DNA of 19,702 nucleotides from Carex sylvatica (GCA_964058845.1 CAXKVR010000651.1:1-19702); one strand, 5' to 3'; shown: positions 1-12,259, counted from the first letter of the stretch. Translations and numbers: made by a program. Notes: a model not told the origin generated them from the sequence alone.

Positions 1-106
1 CTTCTACTTTTTTTTAATTCATCGATTTCCTCTCCCAAAAATTCCCCTCTTCTCTTTCTCACTTTCTCCAATCCAATTCAATTGAAGGCCAAATCTCGCA
101 CTTCAG

Positions 107-736
107 GTTAGATTCTCTCTCAATCGAGCTAGCTATTCTCTGCTCTCCGCTTTTCTCGTGGTTAAGTTGGTTTGTTCAATCGATTTTGGTAGATCTTTGG
201 TGGGTTTTGTTCAATCATGAAATTACTGGACGGATCTGATATCCTTCATATATAATACTTCAGAATATTGTGGTCTTCGTTGATGTAGTTATAAAATTAT
301 TTTAGTTTACTTTTCTCTAGACTAGATAAAATCTGTAGACCCTCCTCACTTCTTTCTCTTTCTCTTTCTCTTTGGGGCTAATTAAGTTTGTAAATTCTCT
401 ATTCAGTTCAAAATATGAAAATTATGACACAATGATATAAAAGAAATTTATATCTTCTTGGTAACATACATCTCAAATATTACTAAGCTAATGGAAATTT
501 CTATTTTCTTTTGGCATGTATCATGTATCATGTATCATGTATCATGTATCATGTATGTAGAGATTTACCTTATAATAATAGTCTTTTGCTTCAGGCAGAG
601 GCTGGCTTTTTGCACTGCCAAGTGCCTTATAAATAGTCTTTTCTTTTGGGATTTATTGAACAAGTATTTTAGACAAACTTATTAAATGCTCGTATAGCTT
701 GTTTTGTTCAAAGATAGTATTACTTTTCTCTCTCAG
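107..736 (+). other. Probable 5'-UTR intron of the UBC gene
   Basis: A donor (CACTTCAG then GTTAGATTC) at 107 and a pyrimidine-rich acceptor (TTTCTCTCTCAG) ending at 736 would remove 630 bases. This joins a CT-rich leader (1-106) to the exon that begins 10 bases before the ATG. Leader introns are common in plant UBC genes. The splice is inferred from site quality and the pyrimidine tract, without transcript support. The promoter and transcription start probably lie at or left of the window edge. Confidence 0.65.
515..556. repeat. (CATGTAT)6 tandem repeat
   Basis: Six perfect 7-bp units sit inside the UBC 5'-UTR intron. This is a simple microsatellite-like expansion with no coding role. Confidence 0.95.
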
Positions 737-745
737 CATTGGATC

Positions 746-2794
<2,049 letters not shown>

Positions 2795-3457
2795 CATATG
2801 GGCCCCGGAAGAAAATTTCCTGAAGAACAGATTTTAAGTACTATTTAATGGCCTATTCTGTTAACTATGTGATCCAGAAAACTTGTGTTCCTTTTCAATT
2901 GGTAGTCATATTGTTGAGTCGTGCGTATTTGTTAATAAGCTAAACTAAAAATTATTGTTTGCTTTTTTTTTTTCAGTAGGCATTGTGACATTGAACTGCG
3001 TTGGTGTTTTATTGTTAATAAGGTCCTCATACCAAGTGTCTTGTTGTTTTGTTGTTGTGAAACGGTGCCGATTCAAACCCCACAGACACAGACACAGTAG
3101 TAAAAACAACAAGGCAAATTCATGCCATTGAATTTTGGGGGCACTGCTAGTAATAAATACCTGACTAAATCAATGGAATTCAGATCCAGTGCATTATAAT
3201 ACCTCAGTATAATGAGATATGAAATGACAGGAAACAAACCGGATTAAAACAATCTTTTGATTTCAACGCACCAAATTTGAAGAGCCATAAATGATGAGAT
3301 ATATATATTACCGATTATAAAGACTAATCTGATGCTTAAAATTAATAGTAATTGAAAACTTTCTAAAACAAGAACTTTTCTGTTTTTCTTTATTCTCTAT
3401 AACCTTGTCAACTTAGTACAGAACTACAGACTTCTATAACTAAGGCACCTTCAACTT
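2795..3457. other. UBC 3' UTR and gene-less flank
   Basis: This holds the 3' UTR of the ubiquitin-conjugating enzyme gene, whose end is not defined. T-rich stretches and near-polyadenylation signals (TTAATAAGC near 2933, TTAATAAGG near 3015) suggest cleavage within about 250 bases, but there is no exact AATAAA there. Beyond it I see no gene. Confidence 0.5.
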
Positions 3458-3563
3458 CCGAGGAGCATGTGAATTGTTATGCATGCCGATACGATCCCCA
3501 AGTCATGCATTGTTATGATCCCCGAGTCGTGCATTGTTATGCATGCCGAGGAGCATGTGAATT
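3458..3563. repeat. Nested tandem repeat: two 24-mers flanked by an 18-bp direct repeat
   Basis: Two adjacent 24-bp units at 3493-3516 and 3517-3540 start GATCCCC and end TGCATTGTTAT; they differ at two positions. They are enclosed by the 18-mer CCGAGGAGCATGTGAATT at 3458-3475 and 3546-3563, and GTTATGCATGCCGA recurs next to both copies. The arrangement suggests a local segmental duplication. No coding or RNA function is evident. Confidence 0.85.
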
Positions 3564-5816
3564 AGTCTGATGGGGCCCTCTGTGCCGAGATTGAGAAAAA
3601 AGGTAAGAGGTCGGTCAGATCCTTCAAGAAAAGAGATGCTTGTGTCCATGTACCTACCTGAGCTACCTCAGTAATGTCATACAATTTTCGTAACGTGGAT
3701 GCTCAGATTCCATGGGAGTCATGGTTAATGCTCCATAACCATTTAGCTAGTGAGTAAAGCTAGCATTGTTCTGAAAAAATTTAAGGTTCCTGACTGAATT
3801 AGCAACAAAGACACAGATAAAGCCTATATCAGTAAAAGAGATAATTAAAGTGCTTACTCCATACTATAAGTGATTGATGGGAGTACTTTTGTTGTTGATT
3901 CACCTCACCACTAATTTGGAGCCTAGTAAAGCGAATCCATTGTAGGTGGTAATTTGAAACCTAGTTTTCATTTTTTTTTTTTTTTTTAATTTAATTTAAT
4001 TTTATTTCAAAGAGTGCCAGTGAGCATCAAGTTCCCAAGCAATGGAATTGTTAGTTGGTAGCACTTAGCGAAAGATCAACGATTTTTGCAAAATAGGCCT
4101 CTGGTTTTCTCCTCTCAGCCACATCTTGAATTGTCAGTACCTATTTGGTACCCTGTAGCTTACCAGTATTGTACTAGTAGCGTACCGGTTCAACACGTTA
4201 TCTCTTGTCTCCGTACCAGTGCCTCTTTTCCCATCTCCTTTATGATTAGTGCGTATAATTTTGCTTCTTCACCTTCACTTCCATGTTACTGGAAGAATTG
4301 GATTTGCCACCATATAAGCAAATCTTATTCATATCCACCAATGATATCCTCAAGTTTGAACTATCTGTATCAGTATACGTATAATTTAAAACCATATTCA
4401 ATTGAAACATATCCGAAGGTTTATCGCTAGAGGTTTGCTCTTTTGTACTGATCCGATGAGGTCAAAATAACACGTACCATCCACACTTTCTCACCTAGCT
4501 TGAGATGGTGGTAATGCCGCGGTACATTTAAACTGGATCACCACAACCTTCATACTTCAGTTGCTTATAGGAACAATAAATGATAAGGTATTGGCTATGC
4601 GCCTATGCCATACACTAACACTGCCCCGAATCCAACCTCTTTTCTCAGACAGAATGAAGACAGTTTAGAATTCAAATCCATGAATCAATTGTGCAATGCT
4701 CTTTTGCTTCAGAAGTGTTCTAGTTAAAAATGTAACCTGCCTTTTGTATAAAGGTATGGCTGATTTGTTAACAGCTGATATGGTCAGGTTACTGATCTCC
4801 ATTTGGAGGTTTTGCTGCTTACCTATCATAATAAAAAATCAACATCAATTGATCCCAGTTGTTTTCATATTAATCACATTTTAATACGACTAAAAAGTTG
4901 GTTCTGCTGTACTTAACCCTAATCAAGTATTTATGTATCACTTTAAAAATATTCACTAGATGATATTATAAAGAGTTTTCAAGTGCTGATCTTTTCTGAT
5001 AAAGACTGAAGCCCTTAGGCTTAAATAATGCAAAGACTGAACCTTTCAAAAGAGAAACAAATCTTGCTCATTTTGGCCTAACCTTTAAAATAATTCAAGT
5101 AATACAAAACACCAAGTTACCAGGAAGAGGGCTATGACTTTAGGAGTTTAGTTGCATGTCCCAAGCAAAATTGCCAAAAAGGGACCGATGTTCACGTTAT
5201 CTCACGCTCCATGCAAAATATCAGTAAACTTAAAATGAGAACAACAAAGGGAATTTTGAATTACCAAATTATTCATACAGCACTAAATTTTATTTCCAAT
5301 TTAACTCAAAAGTGATCATAAAAAAAAGTTGAAAGAAGCTAACATGATAAGCTTTTGAAAGGAAAGCAAAAGATACATCTGCCATAGAATCATATATATA
5401 CAGCAACATGTCAAAGTTAACTCGCACAAAATTATATACTACACAGCTATTACAAGTGCAAGCTACTATAATATTCTCCTCACTGATTAATAACTCCACG
5501 ACAAAAGACATGTAACGAATTCATGCGCAACAATAAATTGCGCAAAAGTTTACCATACCATACACCATGCAAACTAAGCACTTGGTACCAGCTATGTACC
5601 AACTAAATCCAAATAATTTGGCAGGAACCAAACAAATTATTGCACGCACAATTCATCCTGCTTAACATATTATATTAGGAATAAACCAACAACCTAATGT
5701 GACCATGTAGCTTATCTTCCTAATATAACACATTAACCCGAATAAACTGCACATAATTTATACATCCAAATCATCTAAATCACTAGGTACATATGGACGG
5801 GTACCAAATATCTATC
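3564..5816. other. Intergenic DNA without a recognisable gene
   Basis: Neither strand shows coding signal that I recognise. Open frames here, including one of 114 codons at 4086-4430, have no family features and are rich in low-complexity Ser/Tyr/Pro codons. The last few hundred bases (about 5500-5816) probably carry the 3' UTR of the ERF gene on the minus strand. A stretch with several GTACC words (about 4140-4215) may be an old transposon fragment, unassigned. Confidence 0.4.
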
Positions 5817-6704
5817 CTAGGCACCGCCACCGACCTCATTCACATACACATTAGCACTGAGCCTTCCCAGCCCAATCTTACACCCCTCGCCTTTTACTGC
5901 ATCCACCTTCGTAGAAACTGCCATCTGGCCCCGCACCCTGACACAAGCCATCTCGCTCTTTTCTACATCCAACCCTTCCTTGTCAGCTCGGGAATTTGGT
6001 TTCGGGTCCATCACAACCCTGTTTGAACCATTATCCCCCTCCATTTTCCTTTTATTATAAGACCCAATAATCAGACCAGGAAAAGGACCTGACACTTGAA
6101 CGGTCTCCTGCTTCGGCTCAACCGCACCAGCAGGGACCACAACCAGATCCATCTCCTCTTTTATGCCTCTCAAACCAGTGGGACTAAAAAATTTGGCCTC
6201 TAATTTTGGGTTTACCAAAGTATCAATAGAATTGCTCACCTCTTTCTTCAAATCAAAGGACTCATCAGCCTGCCCAGTGGGACCCACCACAAAATTGGTA
6301 ATTGCTTTCGGGCCCCGCAACCTAACCGCAGCTAGATCATAGGCGGCCGCCGCCTCTTCAGCCGTGTCGAAAGTGCCGAGCCAGAGCCTCCGCCTCTGGT
6401 TGGGGTCTCTGATCTCTGCTGCATACCGGCCCCACGGTCTCAGTCTCACACCACGGTACCTCGGGCGAACTGACGGCCGCACCCTAGATGCCGCACCCGT
6501 TTCTACCTTGATGATGCTCCTCTTCACCCTCTTTCGTGGCGGCAACAGCACTCGCTCGTCATCATCTGACGAGTCTGTTGCGTCAGCATCAGATATGAGG
6601 ATGCGAACAAGGCGAGGCACAGGAGGCGGATTGGTGCAAGAGCTAGAGTTAGGGTTAGGGTTAGGGTTAGGGTTAGAATTGGGGTTTGAGGTTAGTATAG
6701 CCAT
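5817..6704 (-). CDS. AP2/ERF transcription factor, group VI (cytokinin response factor-like)
   Basis: This intronless frame encodes a 295-residue nuclear DNA-binding protein. Residues 30-70 match a CRF domain ([19 protein letters not shown], then the basic [14 protein letters not shown], also a likely nuclear localisation signal). Residues 82-138 are one complete AP2/ERF domain, with [25 protein letters not shown] and [12 protein letters not shown]. It has the Ala and Asp typical of ERF rather than DREB proteins, predicting GCC-box-like targets. CRF plus AP2 is the signature of ERF group VI, linked in other plants to cytokinin and stress responses. FSPTGL at 173-178 resembles a worn version of the family SP(T/V)SVL phosphorylation motif. 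The C-terminal part is poorly conserved. The start is the first in-frame ATG with good context (TCCATGG); the stop is TAG. Oddities are the N-terminal Asn-Pro repeat from TTAGGG units and Tyr where Trp or Phe is usual in GRYAAEIRD. The exact orthologue is unknown. Confidence 0.93.
   Translation of the reverse strand: MAILTSNPNSNPNPNPNPNSSSCTNPPPVPRLVRILISDADATDSSDDDERVLLPPRKRVKRSIIKVETGAASRVRPSVRPRYRGVRLRPWGRYAAEIRDPNQRRRLWLGTFDTAEEAAAAYDLAAVRLRGPKAITNFVVGPTGQADESFDLKKEVSNSIDTLVNPKLEAKFFSPTGLRGIKEEMDLVVVPAGAVEPKQETVQVSGPFPGLIIGSYNKRKMEGDNGSNRVVMDPKPNSRADKEGLDVEKSEMACVRVRGQMAVSTKVDAVKGEGCKIGLGRLSANVYVNEVGGGA
6649..6672. repeat. (TTAGGG)4 telomere-type hexamer inside the ERF coding region
   Basis: Four perfect TTAGGG units on the plus strand read AACCCT on the coding strand. 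They encode the Asn-Pro repeat at about residues 11-18 of the ERF protein. Six-base periodicity keeps the frame open. It may be a telomere-like insertion or simple slippage. Confidence 0.95.
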
Positions 6705-8639
6705 GGAGGAGTTGGATTTTATGGCATGGGGATAAACGGGGTGGTGCTAGCTCAGCCCTTGGGTCGGAATGAAGGGGAGAGAGGAGCGCACAGTGGAGAC
6801 ATGGGAGCAAAGTAATAGGTTTCGTTTCGTGTAAGGGTTTCTATCTAGGGTTTGATACTTGTTTTCGGGAGAAGCAACCAGGCGGGAAATGGAGGAGAAA
6901 CGAGAGGAGGGGCCGAGATAAGTACGAGAAAAAAGTTTTCCCAGCTCCTACAGTAACTCAAATTTTTATGTTACTTTTTACCGTCCGATCTGCTTTGGCA
7001 CGAATTTTAAACTGGCCTTGTGCATTCCAACTCGGGGATTATTGGCTCGGATCTAAACTCAAATTTTGAGTTAATTTAGGGAATTTAGACCCCGAGTAAA
7101 GTCGGTTTTGGACCATCAGGTCAGGTGTTAATAGATCTGGTCTACAATTAAATGCCATAACCGCCTGATTTGAAATTCAAACAAGGACTGTTGGTCGTTT
7201 TCTAAACTCGTCTCCAGAACCTTCTATAATAGTCGGTGTCGAATTGTTCTGACCTACGGTACACAACAACAACAACAATAACTAAATTCTATCACTGTAC
7301 TACAAAATAATATATTCTTTGCGAAATGTTTTTAAATTCAAGACGTTGAAATGTTTTTAAAAGTGTAAATATGAAACATTTTTAGACATGGAGGGAAAAA
7401 TGTAATACAATATATCTACTATTTGTATTACAATAAATCGATAAATTTTACTACATTTTGAAAAAAATTCAATGTATTTATTGTATCAATTTTTTACATA
7501 ACCAATCCACAAAATACACAACAAACATAGAATAATCAAATGGATCTGTTATTAAATTCAACCATTTTTGTAGTCAAAATTATGTGTGGACTCAATGAAT
7601 CGAAATCATACACGTAATATGTATTGATTATTATTGGATTTATAGTTTAATAAAATCCATTTTCTGATTTTCAGAATTCATGCATCCCTTTTCTCGTTTC
7701 ATTTTCACAATTATCAGTGTTAAGGATACTTAGATTGTGACTTAAAAAAATGTCAATTTTATTGATTTCAGAATCACGCATTTTCTTTACGGAATTTGTA
7801 GTTTTTTTTATTTTTTTAATTAATTAACTCAATTTGCTAACATGTCGTGATTAATTTTTATTAATTTTCATAATTTATATTGTACCCCACTTTTCAACTC
7901 AATTAGAATTAATTAGATTATGTGTATTTTTCAAAGGTTTAAATAGAGTTTATCGTGTCAAATTTGCACATGATTTATATGCTGACAAGTGGAGGGAACC
8001 CATCCTAACTACGGTCAACAAGTCATATTCTCTGAAACTAATTTCAAAGAATAAAGTGAGACATTGACGGTTGTTACAAGTATGATGTGTGTAAAAAATA
8101 CATGTTGTAATATACAAAACTACAAGCTAGTCACGGTTTAAATTATTTATATAAGAAAAAAAGGATTTGTTGCCTTTACAATTTTTTTTTATAGAATTTT
8201 AATAATGTCTTTCAATTCTAAAAGATTGATATTGTAAATTCTAATTTTTTTTTTACATAAACTACGTGATATTTTCTAGTATATCAAAGATTGTTAAATT
8301 CAAATTATGAAAAATTACATATCACTTGATAAACAATATTCAACTTTATAAATTTCATTATTTTTTATTTAATAATATCCAATGTTACAAATTAATATGT
8401 TTTATTTAATAATATTTAATGCTACATATCATTTGATAAACAATATTCAATGCTAAAAAAAATTTATTATTCAATGTTAGAAATTCTATTTTATTTTGTA
8501 TGTATGATATTTAGATGAGAAAAGATTCAATTACATCATTTTTTGGTGACACTAAATTACACTCTCCGTTTTCAAAGTTTTTGAAGTATTACATATAACT
8601 TTTATTTTATTTTTCTTATTTAAGTCGGCATTCTCTCTT
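6705..8639. other. ERF 5' flank and AT-rich intergenic DNA
   Basis: The first 200 bases (6705-6905) are purine/GC-rich on the plus strand and probably hold the ERF 5' UTR and promoter (minus strand). No clear TATA box is visible. A two-codon upstream frame (ATG CCA TAA) lies at 6719-6727 on the minus strand. From about 7000 the DNA is increasingly AT-rich, with no gene or RNA recognised. Confidence 0.45.
8317..8500. repeat. Diverged direct repeat, period about 107 bp
   Basis: The block ACATATCACTTGATAAAC, continuing AATATTCAA, recurs about 107 bases downstream with one change (ACATATCATTTGATAAAC). Related TTTAATAATAT and TTCAATGTTA words follow in each copy. This looks like a degenerate tandem duplication in AT-rich DNA. 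Confidence 0.6.
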
Positions 8640-8770
8640 TAAAATTACAACTGGTAGAGCTCGTTATTTTAATTATCAGATATTCGCATGTATTATACAA
8701 AAAATAAAAATGTGTTAGTTTAAGCCTGCACCGATTTCAATTTTTGAAAAGGGTAAAATTACAACTGGTA
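8640..8770. repeat. 17-bp exact direct repeat, 114 bp apart
   Basis: TAAAATTACAACTGGTA occurs at 8640-8656 and again at 8754-8770. The cause, local duplication or the edges of an insertion, is not decided. Confidence 0.85.
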
Positions 8771-9541
8771 CTGTACTATGAAATTGAGGTTGGATGGAGC
8801 TATAAACCGGGTGTACAGTATTAAACCGAACAAAGGGTAAATTGGGTACATCCGTACATGCATGATGCATGCTCTCTCTTCAAGAAACTGGAGGGTCCAG
8901 TTAAATCGGTTACAGTCTTACAGATACCCCGATCCTGATGAGAATATTCTTCGGAAATTAAAGTGGAGATGGGGGGCGTTGCCGTTGGATACGGATATTC
9001 TGAGCTCTGAGCCTCTGAGGTATGATTTTATTTTTGTTCAAGATGTTTTTTTTTTTTTGAGGAAAAGCCCTTAGGCATGTTCAAGATGTTGACATCGTGT
9101 GCAGTGCAGCTATATTATATTATATTATATTATATTATATATCTTTATGATGGTATTTTGGGCCTAAATAGTAGAAGAGACCGCCCATGGGCCTATTTTT
9201 GGTATCGGGCTTTGGATGTATATTAGACCCTATTTGAATTTGAATTGTGATTACATTACATCACGTCACATCACATCACATCTGATGATTTCGACGACAG
9301 TTATCAAAGTTTCCAGCTTGGCGTCTAACTAATATATTAATTATTTAGAATCCCAGGGAAGGAGAAGCATGGAACAAGTGAAAACACTTGGCTCTGCTTC
9401 AGCGCCTCATCAGGCCAAGAAAATGGAAGCGTGTCCGTCTCTCATCAGAGATGGCTACTTGTCTTGTCTTTTATTGTCTCGTCTATATCAATAGGCTGCT
9501 AATAGTGTTAAAAAAAAGAAAAGAAAAGAAAAGAAATGAAA
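8771..9541. other. Gene-less stretch with two weak coding-like patches and simple repeats
   Basis: An open frame at 8862-9074 has a fairly normal amino-acid mix up to about residue 55 (for example RYPDPDENILRKLKW) and then reaches a possible GT donor near 9019. A 41-codon frame at 9369-9494 begins MEQVKTLGSASAPHQ. I recognise neither and see no partner exons, so neither is called a gene. (TATAT)6 lies at 9111-9140 and CATCAC-type repeats at about 9250-9285. An A/G-rich tract ends the stretch next to the tRNA. Confidence 0.35.
9501..9538 (-). terminator. RNA polymerase III terminator of the tRNA
   Basis: Read on the minus strand, downstream of the tRNA-Ile 3' end, are successive TTTTC runs (from the plus-strand GAAAA repeats) and finally a run of seven T. 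These are standard Pol III stop signals. Confidence 0.75.
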
Positions 9542-9615
9542 TGGCCTATACAGGTCTCGAACCTGTGACCTTCGCGTTATTAGCACGACGCTCTAACCAA
9601 CTGAGCTAATAGGCC
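9542..9615 (-). tRNA. tRNA-Ile (anticodon AAT)
   Basis: On the minus strand 74 bases fold into a complete cloverleaf. The acceptor stem is GGCCTAT/ATAGGCC with discriminator A, the D-stem GCTC/GAGC, the anticodon stem TCGTG/CGCGA and the T-stem ACAGG/CCTGT with loop TTCGAGA. The anticodon loop CTAATAA gives AAT (inosine-modified to read Ile codons ATT, ATC and ATA). The A box (TAGCTCAGTTGG) and B box (GGTTCGAGACC) are intact and there is no intron. The minus-strand 3' flank has runs of four or more T within 20 bases, serving as the RNA polymerase III terminator. The gene is complete and likely functional. Confidence 0.97.
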
Positions 9616-9734
9616 ATTTTGTTTTTATTTTAAACTATCCAAAACTAACTAAGTTTACATTGACATTGGTCACTTGTAAATAACGAATTAATATTGTTAT
9701 TGTTATTGGATTAATACATGTGTTTAATAAAACT

Positions 9735-10128
9735 AGTCAAGTGCCCGTGCGTTGCAACGGGGGTTGAAATATTATTTTGATCACTTTCTTTAAATAATTT
9801 CTTCATTATGTGTTCATCAATAATAAAAGCAAATTATAACCTTAGAGCTTAATACTATATTACAGCATCTCCATTGATGCAGTTGATTTGCAATTGCAAA
9901 CAACTATCCTGAAATAATTGAAATTAATTTCATTTCTTAATTGCAAAACTCCTGCATTAATGCAATTTGCAAATCAACATCTGAAAAATAATTTTGCATA
10001 AACTCAAATACATCCATGTAAAATTGTAAATTAGAAAAATATAAGGAGAATAATGAAAATATTATTTTTACAAAAAAATCAGAAAATTCATATCATTTGA
10101 GATATCTTAAATTTTACCTTGCCTTTTT
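9735..10128. repeat. Repeat-derived DNA with a CCCGTGCGTTGCAACGGG signature
   Basis: The segment starts near CAAGTGCCCGTGCGTTGCA followed by ACGGGG. That string recurs at the edges of plant transposable elements in my recollection; the family is not assigned. An imperfect inverted repeat follows: GTTGATTTGCAATTGC at 9882-9897 and its complement GCAATTTGCAAATCAAC at 9962-9978. No coding frame is present. A possible far boundary is near 10787 (TTTAGTAGGGAGG), but terminal repeats could not be matched. Confidence 0.4.
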
Positions 10129-10474
10129 GGAAAATCTAAACCGTTCAAATACAGTCTACACGAATCTCGAAGCACAATAATACTTTCTGCACGAATAGAC
10201 ACGCAAAAGTTGAGATCCAGAGCCGTTGAAATACTTTCTGCACGAATCTCGAAGCCCAATAATACTGGCACCTGCGCTACCCCCGAATAGGCACCCGACA
10301 CGTGGGTCAAGCAAAAGTTGAGATATCTCGGGAATAGGCACCGTCCGTGAGCCTCTGCGCTATCTCAACTTTTGCTTGACCCACGTGTCGGGTGCCTATT
10401 CGGGGGTAGCGCAGGCGCCAGTATTAATGCGCTTTGAGATTCGTGCAAAAAGTATTTGAACAGTTGAGATTTTC
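10129..10474. repeat. GC-rich long hairpin (fold-back element)
   Basis: The arms 10225-10325 and 10361-10461 are inverted copies of 101 bases. The inner 65 bases (10261-10325 and 10361-10425) differ at one position, and the loop is 35 bases. Outer parts carry a few mismatches. The shared terminal words GGAAAATCT and TTGAGATTTTCC extend the element to about 10129-10474. The left side also has an internal duplication (CACGAATCTCGAAGC occurs twice). Each arm contains a G-box/ABRE-type ACACGTGGG. It stands out in GC content from the AT-rich surroundings. It could be a MITE or a captured sequence forming a hairpin transcript. Confidence 0.85.
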
Positions 10475-11763
10475 CATAAAGTCACGCAAAGTTTGAGGTA
10501 CCTCAGAGGATAAAAGAAGTGGAAAACGCGTGAAAAAAGGAAGATTCAGTGATACAATTTCTGTGTGGCATTATATGTAGCATGGATATAAATCACTAAA
10601 TTTAGATTTCTACACGTTTGACAACATGAAACAGGTGTATAAAATCAAAATTATTTATTAAAGGCTGAGATTAAGATCTGTTTTGATGAGTGGCTGAGAT
10701 TTAGAGAATCAACGGCTCAGATCTTCTCTGGACAAATAGAGGGTTGGATCCCAAAAAAAATAGCATGCTATTTAGTAGGGAGGATGTTGATAAAAATAAA
10801 CAAGTGTTTAATCCAATTATATATGTTGTTTAATTAATGATATATACTAAAATTTGATTTATTTATGTGTCTGGTGATGTGTGCTTAGATATATATATAT
10901 ATATATATATATATGCTGCTAAATTGACAAAGTTGATGGCTTCAGCCTCACATATGTTTTTCCTCGGCGTTTAATTTGAGGCCTACTATTAGTTTCAATT
11001 TTTTACTTTGAAATATCTTAGTTCAGTCATAATCCACCAAGTCCAAACTAATTTTCCTTTAGATAAAATAGTCTTCAGTCAATCCTTTATTGAATTGACA
11101 AGTTGAAACAGAGGAGATTAGTACTAGAATTTAAAAAAAAAAAAAAAAAAACTACTAGATGTTGAAAAACACATGTAATAGGGTGTGTGTGTTGAAAATT
11201 ATAGCACTATTTATTATTATTTTAAAGAAAAAAGAGAAGCAAATTACACAATTTTTTCAAATAAAGAATTAAATAAACATTATTCCTCGTTGTGACTAAC
11301 ACGAAGCAAACTCAAAATGCACACATGAAAAAACATAAACTCTTTAATTTATATCGATAAAGTATACTCGATACTTTTAACTACATGTATAATAAGAATC
11401 AGTTTTTGTTCCAATGACAAAATATCAAAATTTTAATTCATAGTAAATAAAATATATAATAAAAAAGAAAAATGACAGAAGGAAAATTTAAAAATAAAAA
11501 AGCAGATACACAATATAGCGTTCCATTCGAATGCCATACCGTACCATAACCCCGATAATCTTTAATTTGCTTTTACATAAACATAATATCAACTGCATGT
11601 AGCAGCCCACATTATATGACGTTCTATTTAAATTGTTTTTTAGTTTTCGGTTTTGAATGTTGATATGGTGTTCCATTTATTTTTTTGGGCGGGGATACCG
11701 TACGGTAGTGTACCTGTTTTTTCATTTTAAAATTCTCCCCTATCATATTTTATTTTACTATTT
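10475..11763. other. AT-rich intergenic DNA
   Basis: No gene is recognised. Simple features are (AT)n at 10889-10914, a poly-A run at about 11132-11150 and the 10-base palindrome ACCGTACGGT at 11697-11706. Near 10655-10735 the word GGCTGAGAT or GGCTCAGAT repeats three times. Confidence 0.4.
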
Positions 11764-11887
11764 GCTATGAATAAAATTTTTGGGACAAACATTACAGCAG
11801 ATTCGACTTTCTACGACCGGTTTTCTAGTTGCAGAAAGTAAAAGCACTGGTTACAGAAACTCAATTCAGTCGCAGAAAGTGAAAAAT

Positions 11888-12206
11888 GGTCGCTGATACT
11901 CCGATCGCTGAAAGCATTATCGTAGATACTCAATGATGACGTCACCGGATGCTGAATGACGTCACCCGGTAGCTGATACTTTATCTGCAACTAATTTTTT
12001 GGGTCACTATTGTTTCTTTGCTGACGTCATAAAGAGGTATCTGCGACCAAAAAAATAGTTGCTGATAGTCAAACCCAGTCGTAGATACCCAAATTATCAG
12101 AAATCAGTCTGAACGGTTGCTGAAACTCTAGACCGGTCGCTGATACTGTTTTCATCAGAGACCAAAATTTTCGGTCGCTGATAATTAAAATCGGTTGCTG
12201 ATACCC
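11888..12206. repeat. CACTA subterminal repeat array (consensus GGTCGCTGATACT)
   Basis: Direct copies of a 12-13 base motif occur at 11888-11900, 11968-11980, 12058-12069, 12115-12128, 12135-12147, 12173-12185 and 12193-12206, with one or two changes each. Shorter variants are present near 11903 and 12077. One inverted copy, GGTATCTGCGACC, lies at 12036-12048. Such arrays are binding sites for the TnpA-type protein in En/Spm; that role is inferred here. Three TGACGTCA palindromes are interspersed at 11937-11944, 11957-11964 and 12022-12029. Confidence 0.85.
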
Positions 12207-12259
12207 TTTTGTCAGGTTTTTGAGGTTTTTTTATTATTATTTATATTTACACCATTTAT

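Noticed and set aside
3493..3540. CRISPR-like direct repeats
   Set aside because: Adjacent 24-mers without spacers in a plant nuclear context; an ordinary tandem duplication.
4086..4430. 114-codon open frame between UBC and ERF
   Set aside because: Rich in Ser, Tyr and Pro with no recognisable domain, no splice partners and no coding-like base composition. Probably chance, perhaps in transposon debris.
6364..6735. 123-codon plus-strand frame opposite the ERF gene
   Set aside because: Antisense shadow of the AP2-domain gene; its Leu-Gly tail is just the TTAGGG repeat read on the other strand.
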